A stretch of 64,000 nt of DNA from CAVVYA01 sp963752345 (GTDB lineage: Bacteria; Pseudomonadota; Alphaproteobacteria; SMXQ01), in assembly GCA_963752345.1 (NCBI GenBank), contig CAVVYA010000014.1, positions 62,001 through 126,000 of the forward strand, read 5' to 3'. The translations under genes and the position numbers were made by a program. Every line of letters starts with the position of its first letter. The stretch's first letter is position 1. This document shows, piece after piece, positions 52,521 through 64,000 of this stretch. Below the pieces are notes generated by a model. It did no database searches. It saw nothing but the letters and a program-made list of their open reading frames with translations, and had not been told where the DNA came from.

Positions 52521-53866
52521 ATGGACCGACAGATGAGCAGGGACGCGGGCGAGACGATCTTTGCCTTGGCGAGCGCGCCGGGACGCGCCGGCATCGCGGT
52601 GTTTCGCATCTCCGGCGCGCGGGCGCGCGATGTCTTTGCGCACCTGTGCCGGCACGCGGTGCCGCCGCCGCGCCAGGCGGTGCGCGTGCAACTGTTCGAT
52701 CCGCGCAGCGGCGAGGCCGCCGAAGACGGTTTGGCGCTGTGGTTTCCCGCACCGCGCAGCTTCACCGGCGAAGACGTGGTCGAGCTCCATCTCCACGGCG
52801 GCCGGGCCAGCATCGCGGCGGCGCTCGAACTCTTGTCGCGATTGCCGGGGCTGCGTCTGGCCGAGCCGGGAGAATTCACCCGGCGCGCCTTCGAGCACGG
52901 CAAGCTCGACCTGACCGCCGCCGAAGGCCTCGCCGATCTGATCGACGCGGAGACCGAGGCCCAGCGCCGCCAGGCCCGCCGCCAGCTCGATGGCGAACTC
53001 GGGCGGCTCTACGAGGATTGGCGGGCGCGGCTGATGCGCGGGCTGGCGCATCTCGAGGCCGAAATCGATTTTGTCGATGAAGACCTGCCGGACGACGCGA
53101 CCGCCGGCCTGCGCCAGGAAATCACTCATATTAATCAATGAGATAGAAACGCACTTGGCGGACCGCCATCGGGGCGAGCGGCTGCGCGAGGGCGTAAGCA
53201 TTGCTATCGTCGGTGCGCCGAACGTCGGAAAATCAAGTCTTCTCAATGCCTTGGCGCGCCGGGAGGCGGCCATCGTCGCATCGCGCGCCGGCACGACCCG
53301 CGATGTCATCGAGGTCCATCTGGATCTCGGCGGCTATCCGGTGATCCTCGCCGACACGGCGGGACTGCGCGAGTCGGACGATGAGATCGAGGCCGAGGGT
53401 ATTCGGCGCGCCAGAGCGCGGGCCGCCGCCGCCGACCTCAAGCTCGTGCTGTGCGATGCCAGCGCCCCGGATTTGGACAAGCAAACCCTTGGCATGATTG
53501 ACGAAACCGCGATAATCGTGCGCAGCAAGGCAGATCTTGCGCCGCCCTCGGCCGGCGATTCGGGATCCGGCGATTGCCGTTTCCGCCAAGACCGGCATGG
53601 GTATCCCGGCGCTCTTGAAGCGGCTGGAACGCGAGGTGGCGCAACGGTTTGACGTGAGCGGCGCGCCGGCGATCACGCGCGCGCGCCATCGCGCGGCGCT
53701 GCAGGACTGCCGTGTCAGCCTGGCGCGGGCAGCGGCGGCGTCGCAGCCGGAGCTCATGGCGGAGGACCTGCGGCTGGCGACGCGCGCGTTGGGCCGCATC
53801 ACCGGCCGGGTGGGTGTCGAGGATGTGCTCGATGTCATTTTCAAAGATTTCTGCATCGGGAAATAG
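52521..53866 (+). pseudogene. mnmE: tRNA modification GTPase MnmE, frameshifted
   Basis: Three frames join: the folate-binding part ('FALASAPGRAGIAVFRISGA', 'SFTGEDVVELHLHGGRAS'), the G domain ('IAIVGAPNVGKSSLLNALAR', 'DTAGLRESDDEIEAEG') and the C-terminal part ending 'DVIFKDFCIGK' with the catalytic Cys. Breaks lie near 53125 and 53560. With MnmG it makes the carboxymethylaminomethyl group on wobble uridine. Two parS sites follow its stop. Confidence 0.9.
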
Positions 53867-53873
53867 CCGTTCA

Positions 53874-53889
53874 TGTTTCACGTGAAACA
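53874..53889. promoter_or_regulatory. parS: parS site 1
   Basis: TGTTTCACGTGAAACA, a perfect 16-bp ParB-binding palindrome, eight bases after the mnmE stop. Confidence 0.95.
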
Positions 53890-53915
53890 AACATGCGCTG
53901 CGCAGTCGGACTTCA

Positions 53916-53931
53916 CGTTTCACGTGAAACA
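53916..53931. promoter_or_regulatory. parS: parS site 2
   Basis: CGTTTCACGTGAAACA, 15 of 16 to the parS consensus, 42 bp from site 1 in the mnmE-mnmG gap. Confidence 0.9.
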
Positions 53932-53991
53932 ATCGGACCATGCTCATCCGCGCTTTTGACTTTCGCCAGCGCGCTCCCTACATTCGCCGCC

Positions 53992-55863
<1,872 letters not shown>

Positions 55864-55889
<26 letters not shown>

Positions 55890-56527
55890 CGGCCAAGCGC
55901 CGCTGACGCCCGAGGCGTTTGCCGGGCAAGTTCATGTTTCACGTGAAACAATGGCGCGTCTCGCAACCTATGCCGAGCTTCTGCGAAAATGGAATCCGGC
56001 CATCAATCTGGTGAGCCGGGATAGTCTGGCCGATCTCTGGCGGCGCCATTTCCTCGATTCGGCCCAGCTCGCCGACCTGATTCCCGCCGGCCGGCCGAGT
56101 CACCATCGTCGACATGGGCTCGGGGGCCGGCTTTCCTGGCTTGGTGCTGGCGATCATGGGCGCGGAGCCGGGGCGGCAGTGGACGGTGCATCTGGTGGAA
56201 TCCGACAGCCGGAAGGCCGCCTTCCTCGCCACCGTCGCGCGGGAAACCGGTGTGCCGGTCGAGGTGCATAACAAGCGGCTCGAAAATCTCGGGCCCGTGG
56301 CCGCCGATGTGGTGGTCGCGCGCGCTCTAGCTCCGCTGGATAAACTTGTGGATTACGCGCGTCCCTTGCTCAAGCCGGACGGCCAATGTCTGTTTCTAAA
56401 GGGGGTGGGCGCGGAGGACGAATTGACCGCCGCGCACAAAACATGGACAATGACCATCGATCGACTGCCCAGCCGTTCCGGCCCGTCTGGGGTGGTCCTG
56501 CGTCTTAGGGAAATTTCCCGTGTCTGA
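55864..56527 (+). pseudogene. rsmG: 16S rRNA methyltransferase RsmG, one frameshift
   Basis: From GTG at 55864 (overlapping the mnmG end) or ATG at 55951. The N-terminus 'GQVHVSRETMARLATYAELL' is partly encoded by a parS site. After 'RWRRHFLDSAQLADLIPAG'-like sequence an extra base near 56096 shifts the frame into 'VTIVDMGSGAGFPGLVLAIM', the SAM motif, and on to 'SGVVLRLREISRV'. It methylates G527 of 16S rRNA. The end overlaps parA. Confidence 0.9.
55935..55950. promoter_or_regulatory. parS: parS site 3, inside rsmG
   Basis: TGTTTCACGTGAAACA again, perfect. In the rsmG frame it encodes the residues H-V-S-R-E-T. Confidence 0.95.
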
Positions 56528-57374
56528 TCAAGTCGTTAGCCCTGCCGCCGGCGCTTCCGAACAGAGCACCAGCGAGGCCCCGCCGACCCTGCGGCAGGCC
56601 CGCATCATTGCCGTCGCCAACCAAAAAGGCGGTGTCGGCAAGACCACCACGGCGATCAACCTGGCGACGGCCCTGGCGGCCATCGGCAGCCGCGTTTTGG
56701 TTGTGGATTTAGATCCCCAGGGCAATGCCAGCACCGGCCTCGGCATCGGCCACGATCAGCGCCAGCGCGGCAGCTATGACATGCTGCTCGGACGCTACGG
56801 CCTCGCCGATTGCCACGTGCAAAGCCAGGTTCCCGGCCTGGATGTCGTGCCAAGCACTGTCGATCTAGCTGGCGGTGAACTAGACCTTATCGATATGGAT
56901 AAGCGCGAGTACCGCCTGCGGGATTCCATCGGCCGGGTCCGCGCACTCTATGACTACGTGCTGATCGATTGCCCGCCGGCTCTCGGCCTGCTCACCCTCA
57001 ATGCCCTGGTCGCGGCCGATTCCGTGCTCGTGCCGCTGCAGTGCGAATTCTTCGCGCTCGAAGGCCTCAGCCATCTGCTCAAGACCATCGAGCGCGTCAG
57101 GCGCAGCCTCAATCCGGCGCTCGAGCTGCAGGGCGTGGTGCTCACCATGTTCGATGCGCGCAACAACCTCAGCGAGATGGTGTCCGCCGACGTGCGCGGT
57201 TTCCTCGGCGAAAAAGTCTACACGACCGTCATTCCGCGCAATGTCCGCGTGTCCGAGGCGCCGTCGCACGGCAAGCCGATCCTGCTCTACGATCTGCGCT
57301 GCGCGGGCTCGCAAGCCTACATTCATCTGGCGAAAGAAGTGCTGCAGCGCGAGCAGCAGGGGGGAGCTGCATGA
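56520..57374 (+). CDS. parA: chromosome partitioning ATPase ParA
   Basis: Intact, 284 residues from GTG at 56520. The deviant Walker A is 'AVANQKGGVGKTTTAINLAT', with 'LVVDLDPQGNASTGLGIG' and 'YVLIDCPPALGLLTLNALVA'. An N-terminal tail of about 25 residues precedes it. ParA gradients on the nucleoid pull ParB-parS complexes apart. It overlaps both rsmG (8 bp) and parB (ATGA). Confidence 0.97.
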   Translation: MSDQVVSPAAGASEQSTSEAPPTLRQARIIAVANQKGGVGKTTTAINLATALAAIGSRVLVVDLDPQGNASTGLGIGHDQRQRGSYDMLLGRYGLADCHVQSQVPGLDVVPSTVDLAGGELDLIDMDKREYRLRDSIGRVRALYDYVLIDCPPALGLLTLNALVAADSVLVPLQCEFFALEGLSHLLKTIERVRRSLNPALELQGVVLTMFDARNNLSEMVSADVRGFLGEKVYTTVIPRNVRVSEAPSHGKPILLYDLRCAGSQAYIHLAKEVLQREQQGGAA

Positions 57375-58297
57375 CCGACGAAGGAGACACCAGGAAAGCG
57401 CGTCAGACCGGCCGGCAGAATCTCGGCCGTGGATTGGCCGCGCTGTTCGGCGAGGAGACGCAGGCGGCCGACAACGCGGAGCTCGATCGAATCCGGCCGT
57501 TGAAAATGGTGCCGATCGAATTCCTCCGCCCGGGACGTTTCCAGCCGCGCCACAATTTCGATCCGGTGCAGATCCAGTCGCTCGTCGATTCGGTGCGCGA
57601 GAAGGGCATCCTGCAGCCCATTCTGGTGCGCCGTTTGCCGAATGAGCCGAACGCCTACGAGATCGTCGCCGGCGAGCGCCGCTGGCGCGCCGCGCAAGTC
57701 GCGCAGCTGCATGAAGTGCCGGTCACCATCCGCGATCTCGCCGATCGCGAAGCGCTCGAGATCGCGCTCGTCGAAAACATCCAGCGCGAAAACCTCAACG
57801 CGATGGAAGAAGCGGAAGGCTATCGCCGTCTGCTCGAGGAATTCCAGCACACCCAGGAAGACCTGGCCAAGGCCGTGGGCAAAAGCCGCAGCCATGTCGC
57901 CAACATGATGCGCCTCTTGTCGCTGCCCAATGCCGTGCGCGCGATGGTGGAAGCTGGCGATCTCAGCGCCGGACACGCGCGCGCCTTGATCGGCGTCGAC
58001 AATGCCGAAGCCATCGCGCGCGACGTGGTCAAGCAAGGCCTCAATGTGCGGCAGACCGAGAAGCTGATCCAGGCGGGCCGCTCGCCGGCGAAGCCGGCCA
58101 AGGCCACGCCGCCGCCACCGCCGGCCAAGGACACCAACACGCTCGCGCTCGAACGCGACCTGTCCAATCTCTTGGGCCTGAAGGTTTCAATCTCGTTTCG
58201 CGGCGGCGCCGGCGAACTGACCGTCCACTACCAGACGCTCGATCAGCTCGACGACGTGTTGCGGCGCCTGAAGAAACAGCCCGGCCGCCACGACTGA
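57371..58297 (+). CDS. parB: chromosome partitioning protein ParB
   Basis: Intact, 308 residues. 'RQNLGRGLAALFGEE' starts it; the CTPase motifs are 'YEIVAGERRWRAAQVA' and 'ALVENIQRENLNAMEEAEGY'; the parS-binding HTH is 'DLAKAVGKSRSHVANMMRLL'. A proline-rich linker leads to the dimer domain. It loads at the three parS sites just upstream of its own operon. Confidence 0.97.
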   Translation: MTDEGDTRKARQTGRQNLGRGLAALFGEETQAADNAELDRIRPLKMVPIEFLRPGRFQPRHNFDPVQIQSLVDSVREKGILQPILVRRLPNEPNAYEIVAGERRWRAAQVAQLHEVPVTIRDLADREALEIALVENIQRENLNAMEEAEGYRRLLEEFQHTQEDLAKAVGKSRSHVANMMRLLSLPNAVRAMVEAGDLSAGHARALIGVDNAEAIARDVVKQGLNVRQTEKLIQAGRSPAKPAKATPPPPPAKDTNTLALERDLSNLLGLKVSISFRGGAGELTVHYQTLDQLDDVLRRLKKQPGRHD

Positions 58298-58323
58298 CGA
58301 CGGCCGTCGCTTCGCGCGCGAAA

Positions 58324-59364
58324 TTACCGCGCGGGCGCGGACCGACGGGCCGCGCCGGCGATCTGCATGAGCACACGGCCACAGATCAATTCGCTCGGCA
58401 TGCCGGTCGTCTTGCAGTCCATCTCGGCTTTGAGCAACAGCTCCATGGCCTGGCCGAGGCGCTCGGTCGGCCAGTGCCGGAGCGCTGCCTTGAATGCCGG
58501 CACCGCCTTGAAAAACACCGGCGGGCGCAGCGTTTTCATCGCCGCCTCCACATTGCCGCCTGCAGGCGTCTTGCCGGCCACATAATGCAAGCGCTCGAAA
58601 TGGCGCTGGATCAGGCGCAGAATCTGAATCGGATTGGCGCCCTCGTGCAACACGCGCGCATAGGTGCGGTCGAGCAGCGCCTGATCGCCGGCGGTCAGCG
58701 CGGAAGCGAGATCGTCGATGCCGCGCTCCGACGAATCCCCGACGCAGGCTTCGGCGTCCTCCAGCGTCACGGTCTTGCGGTCCGCGGCGTAGAGCGCGAG
58801 CTTTTCGATTTCGCTGCGCGTGATCATGCGATCGCCGCCGAGCTGGCTGGCGAGAAACTCGAGCGCGTCAGGCGCCACGGATAGACCGCGCTGGCGCAGG
58901 CTTTGCTCGATGACGTCCGTCAGCGTCGAGTCGTCGTCCAGGTAGCAAGCGATCGCCGCCGCCGCCGGGTGTTCCTCGAACAAGGCGCGCAGGCTTGAGC
59001 GCGGCGCCAGGTTGCCCGCTTCGATGACGACGAGCGCGCCCACGGCGGTCGTATCGGCGAGCAACTCTTCCATCGCGGCGGCGAGCGAGTCGGTCGCGTT
59101 GCGCAGCCGCACGGCGCGCCGCCCGCCGGTCAGCGACAGGGCGTTGGCTTCATCACGGAGCAACGCGGGGTCGTCCTTGAGATCGCCGAGGGTCACCTCG
59201 CGGGTGCGGAACGGATCGTCCAGGCTGCCGGCGACGCTCTTGACCAGAGTCTCGGCGCGCTCGCGCACCAGACCGGCATCGGGGCCGTAGACCAGCACCG
59301 CGCGAATCGCCGCATCGGGTTTGCGGGCGAAGGCTTCGGCGCGGGCCGGGGCGATCTTCACCAT
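58324..59364 (-). CDS. holA: DNA polymerase III delta subunit
   Basis: Intact, 346 residues from the ATG at 59364; the frame extends to 59607 but lies over lptE. 'IRAVLVYGPDAGLVRERAE' is the degenerate P-loop region, 'ARSEIEKLALYAADRKTVTL'-type helix the middle, and 'NPIQILRLIQRHFERLHYV' the C-terminal collar domain. It loads the sliding clamp. It follows leuS and lptE in one operon. Confidence 0.93.
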   Translation of the reverse strand: MVKIAPARAEAFARKPDAAIRAVLVYGPDAGLVRERAETLVKSVAGSLDDPFRTREVTLGDLKDDPALLRDEANALSLTGGRRAVRLRNATDSLAAAMEELLADTTAVGALVVIEAGNLAPRSSLRALFEEHPAAAAIACYLDDDSTLTDVIEQSLRQRGLSVAPDALEFLASQLGGDRMITRSEIEKLALYAADRKTVTLEDAEACVGDSSERGIDDLASALTAGDQALLDRTYARVLHEGANPIQILRLIQRHFERLHYVAGKTPAGGNVEAAMKTLRPPVFFKAVPAFKAALRHWPTERLGQAMELLLKAEMDCKTTGMPSELICGRVLMQIAGAARRSAPAR

Positions 59365-59395
59365 GACCGGACCTGAACCGTCGCCATGCGCGCAG

Positions 59396-59935
59396 TCACG
59401 GCTGCGCGGTCTTCGCGGTCTTGTACTTGGAAAGCACGATCGAGACGCGCGTCGTGATCTGCTCGCTGAGATCGCGGACGGCGCGCCGCACCGCATCGGC
59501 CTCGCTGATGGTGCTGGCGAAATCCGAATCGAGAATATCGAAGCCGTCGATTGAACGTCCCTGGCCGCTGAACAGCACCGTGCCGGTTGCGATGTCGCGC
59601 ACCACATAGTTGGCCAACATCGTCAGGTTCACCCGGCTGGCGGTGTCATCGGTGCGGATGCCCAGCGCCGCGCGGCTGGTCTGTAAACCGATCGACAATC
59701 CATAGCGCGGCTTTACCGCGCTGCCGGCGGCGTGAAAGCGATCGAGCAGTTCGTTGCGCAGCATTTGACCCTCGCGGTCTCGGATCAGGTCGATCTGGAC
59801 CGCCGCCAGTTCGTCGCTGGACAGCGCCTGCACGCCGCGGTCGCCATAGAGCGGCTGAAACCCGCAGGCGGCGAGTCCGAACAGAGCCAACCCCACCACG
59901 ATGAGGCGCAACGCGGAGGATCGTTTCGGCTGCAT
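59396..59935 (-). CDS. lptE: LPS-assembly lipoprotein LptE
   Basis: Intact, 179 residues. The lipobox is 'GLALFGLAACGFQPLYGDRG'. The two-strand domain 'IDLIRDREGQMLRNELLDRF' and the long C-terminal helix with 'DAVRRAVRDLSEQITTRV' fit LptE. It plugs the LptD barrel and brings LPS to the surface. One base separates it from leuS upstream. Confidence 0.92.
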   Translation of the reverse strand: MQPKRSSALRLIVVGLALFGLAACGFQPLYGDRGVQALSSDELAAVQIDLIRDREGQMLRNELLDRFHAAGSAVKPRYGLSIGLQTSRAALGIRTDDTASRVNLTMLANYVVRDIATGTVLFSGQGRSIDGFDILDSDFASTISEADAVRRAVRDLSEQITTRVSIVLSKYKTAKTAQP

Positions 59936-59936
59936 G

Positions 59937-62546
<2,610 letters not shown>

Positions 62547-62708
62547 CGGCTATCTTGTAGTGGAAAAATCGCCGAACCCCAAGCCGGGGACGGCAGAATC
62601 ATTGCGGAAAACCGACTAATCCACGGCCGTCGGACGTCCGTCACGGGGCACCTGCAATGCCGCGCTTCGCGGATGCCGTCAAGTTTTTCCCATGCCGAGA
62701 CCAGATTC

Positions 62709-64000
62709 CTAGGATGCCCGGCCCGCCACCCGTTCGAGCCAGGCGGCGAGCGCCGAGATTGGCGCTGGATCGGCGTAGAGCCGGTCGTTTCGCGCGGCGA
62801 TCTTCGCGCTGATGCTCGCCCGCCAGGCTGGATTTCGGCCAAGCTCAGCCGCGATGGCTACATAGTCGGCCCGATCACGTGCGATGAGCTCCGGCAGACC
62901 GAGGCGCGTCAGGATGGCCGCCGCATGGCGCGCCCGCATCATTGCGCCCGGGAGGGTGACCAAGGGCCGATCGAAAGCCAGCGCCTCCAGGGTCGAGTTG
63001 TTGCCGGACCACGTAAAGGAATCGAGCACGATATCGACCGAGCGGTTGAGCGCGTAGAAATCCTGCATGCTCAGGCGCGGCACGAGATGGACACGGCTTT
63101 CGTCGACGCCCTTGTCCATGAAGGCGGCGCCGATGCGGCGGCGGAACACATCGGTGATGGCCATTTCGTGATGGGAAATGAAGAGAAAATCGGCTTCGGG
63201 CACGGCGTTGGCTATGTCGGCGAATACCCGATCGTCCTGCGGCAGCAATTTGTAGAGACTTTGGTTGCACAGATAGAGCACCCGTCGCGCGTCCTTGAGA
63301 GTCTGCACGATCGCCGGCACCGTGCCGTCGCCACCAGCGGGGCGCGGGTAGCACGAGGCCAAGTTGGGCAAGCGGACGAGCTGTTCAGTGTAGTGCGCCT
63401 CGGCGCCCGGCGGCTCCATCAGCTCGCTCGACAGGAAATAGTCCATAGCCGCCAGCCCTGACGTGACGGGATGGCCGCCGCCATTGGCCTGCACCGGCGC
63501 CAGCCGGAGGGCGGCGGGAATCTGGGCCTTCGATTCCATTCCAAGGTCCGGCCAGATGAGGACATCGAGACCGGCGCCCGCGATCGTTTCGACCAGGGCG
63601 CTCTGGTTCATACGCCCACAATCGTAGTAGCGGCCGTGCCGCTTCAGGCGCTCGGTCGTCTCGTCGGTCACCACACCTAGATGAAACAGCGACACCTCGA
63701 ACCGTTCGCGCGGCAAGTCCGTCATCCAGGCGCCGTGGGTCTTGGCGATGCTGTGGTTGTGCAGGAACGTGCTGGCGAAACCGACGCGGATCTTGTCCGC
63801 CTGCGCCTGTGGGCGCGGCTTGGTAAATTGCGGAAATGCCGCCGCGGCAACCTGGCTGACGAGAGCGCCATAGCGCATCTGCAAGTCGTGATCATTCTCG
63901 CCCTGGTAATGCAGATAGAAATTGGTGCGCGAGGCAATTGCCGTGACCATGTCCGGATGGTCGGTTGCGATATGGTCCGGCAGATCGCGCTCCAGCGCCG
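62709..64000 (-). CDS. GT41-like (SPINDLY/OGT type) glycosyltransferase, partial at window edge
   Basis: The frame is open to the right edge, so the N-terminus (probably TPR repeats) lies outside. 'RVGFASTFLHNHSIAKTHGA' starts the first Rossmann domain; 'VQANGGGHPVTSGLAAMDYF', 'FLFISHHEMAITDVFRRRI' and 'DSFTWSGNNSTLEALAFDRP' follow the second, the UDP-sugar site of O-GlcNAc-transferase-like enzymes. Such bacterial enzymes glycosylate proteins or surface structures. A remnant of a related C-terminal domain lies at 7392-7721. Confidence 0.85.
   Translation of the reverse strand, partial: ALERDLPDHIATDHPDMVTAIASRTNFYLHYQGENDHDLQMRYGALVSQVAAAAFPQFTKPRPQAQADKIRVGFASTFLHNHSIAKTHGAWMTDLPRERFEVSLFHLGVVTDETTERLKRHGRYYDCGRMNQSALVETIAGAGLDVLIWPDLGMESKAQIPAALRLAPVQANGGGHPVTSGLAAMDYFLSSELMEPPGAEAHYTEQLVRLPNLASCYPRPAGGDGTVPAIVQTLKDARRVLYLCNQSLYKLLPQDDRVFADIANAVPEADFLFISHHEMAITDVFRRRIGAAFMDKGVDESRVHLVPRLSMQDFYALNRSVDIVLDSFTWSGNNSTLEALAFDRPLVTLPGAMMRARHAAAILTRLGLPELIARDRADYVAIAAELGRNPAWRASISAKIAARNDRLYADPAPISALAAWLERVAGRAS

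Overview
The window is GC-rich DNA from an alphaproteobacterium, most likely Rhodospirillales-like or a neighbour of that order. The evidence is gene order. ppsR-maf-aroE-coaE-dnaQ, with secB and fxsA beyond, sits on one side of an intergenic gap and hemE-hemH-hemJ-rho on the other. mnmE-mnmG-rsmG-parA-parB carries three parS sites close by. hisB-DUF2628-hisH-hisA-hisF-hisE diverges from hslVU. This is the chromosome-origin neighbourhood of alphaproteobacteria, and the 395-bp gap between ppsR and hemE (41043-41437) is the best oriC candidate.

Layout. Positions 1-11650 are an accessory island made of fragments: a PD-(D/E)XK nuclease remnant, two serine-recombinase remnants, an ATPase plus helical-protein operon, three methyltransferases (two of them FkbM type) with a glycosyltransferase remnant, an RHS toxin tail with its probable immunity gene, a truncated patatin, and two copies of a double-HTH gene. 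The right copy abuts the 3' third of comM (11651-12145), so the island ends inside comM. Positions 13.8-20.3 kb hold a coherent nickel-uptake locus: tonB, exbD and exbB diverge from a TonB-dependent receptor, followed by nikR and two HupE-type permeases, with candidate NikR operators at both promoters. Positions 20.5-24.5 kb hold a chemoreceptor, carbonic anhydrase, nicotinamidase and a winged-helix regulator. Positions 24.9-31.7 kb hold the his operon and hslVU. An AT-rich zinc-ribbon/PIN-like gene sits at 31.7-33.0 kb. Positions 33-41 kb are core genes running up to oriC. Positions 41.4-45.7 kb hold haem synthesis and rho. Positions 45.8-52.4 kb hold a hydrolase, a Bug-type binding protein, quinone reductase, dienelactone hydrolase, ogt and a YyaL-type protein. 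Positions 52.5-58.3 kb are the mnm/par segregation region, and 58.3-64 kb hold holA, lptE, leuS and a GT41-like glycosyltransferase that runs off the right edge.

Reading the gene models. Many genes, including ones expected to be essential (hslU, hemE, rho, mnmE, mnmG, rsmG), are broken by single-base indels while the encoded residues on both sides stay well conserved. The breaks cluster in some stretches and are absent from others (33-41 kb and 56.5-64 kb). I read most of them as sequence or assembly errors rather than gene decay; the truncations inside the island look real. For such genes I give the full extent and say where the frame changes.
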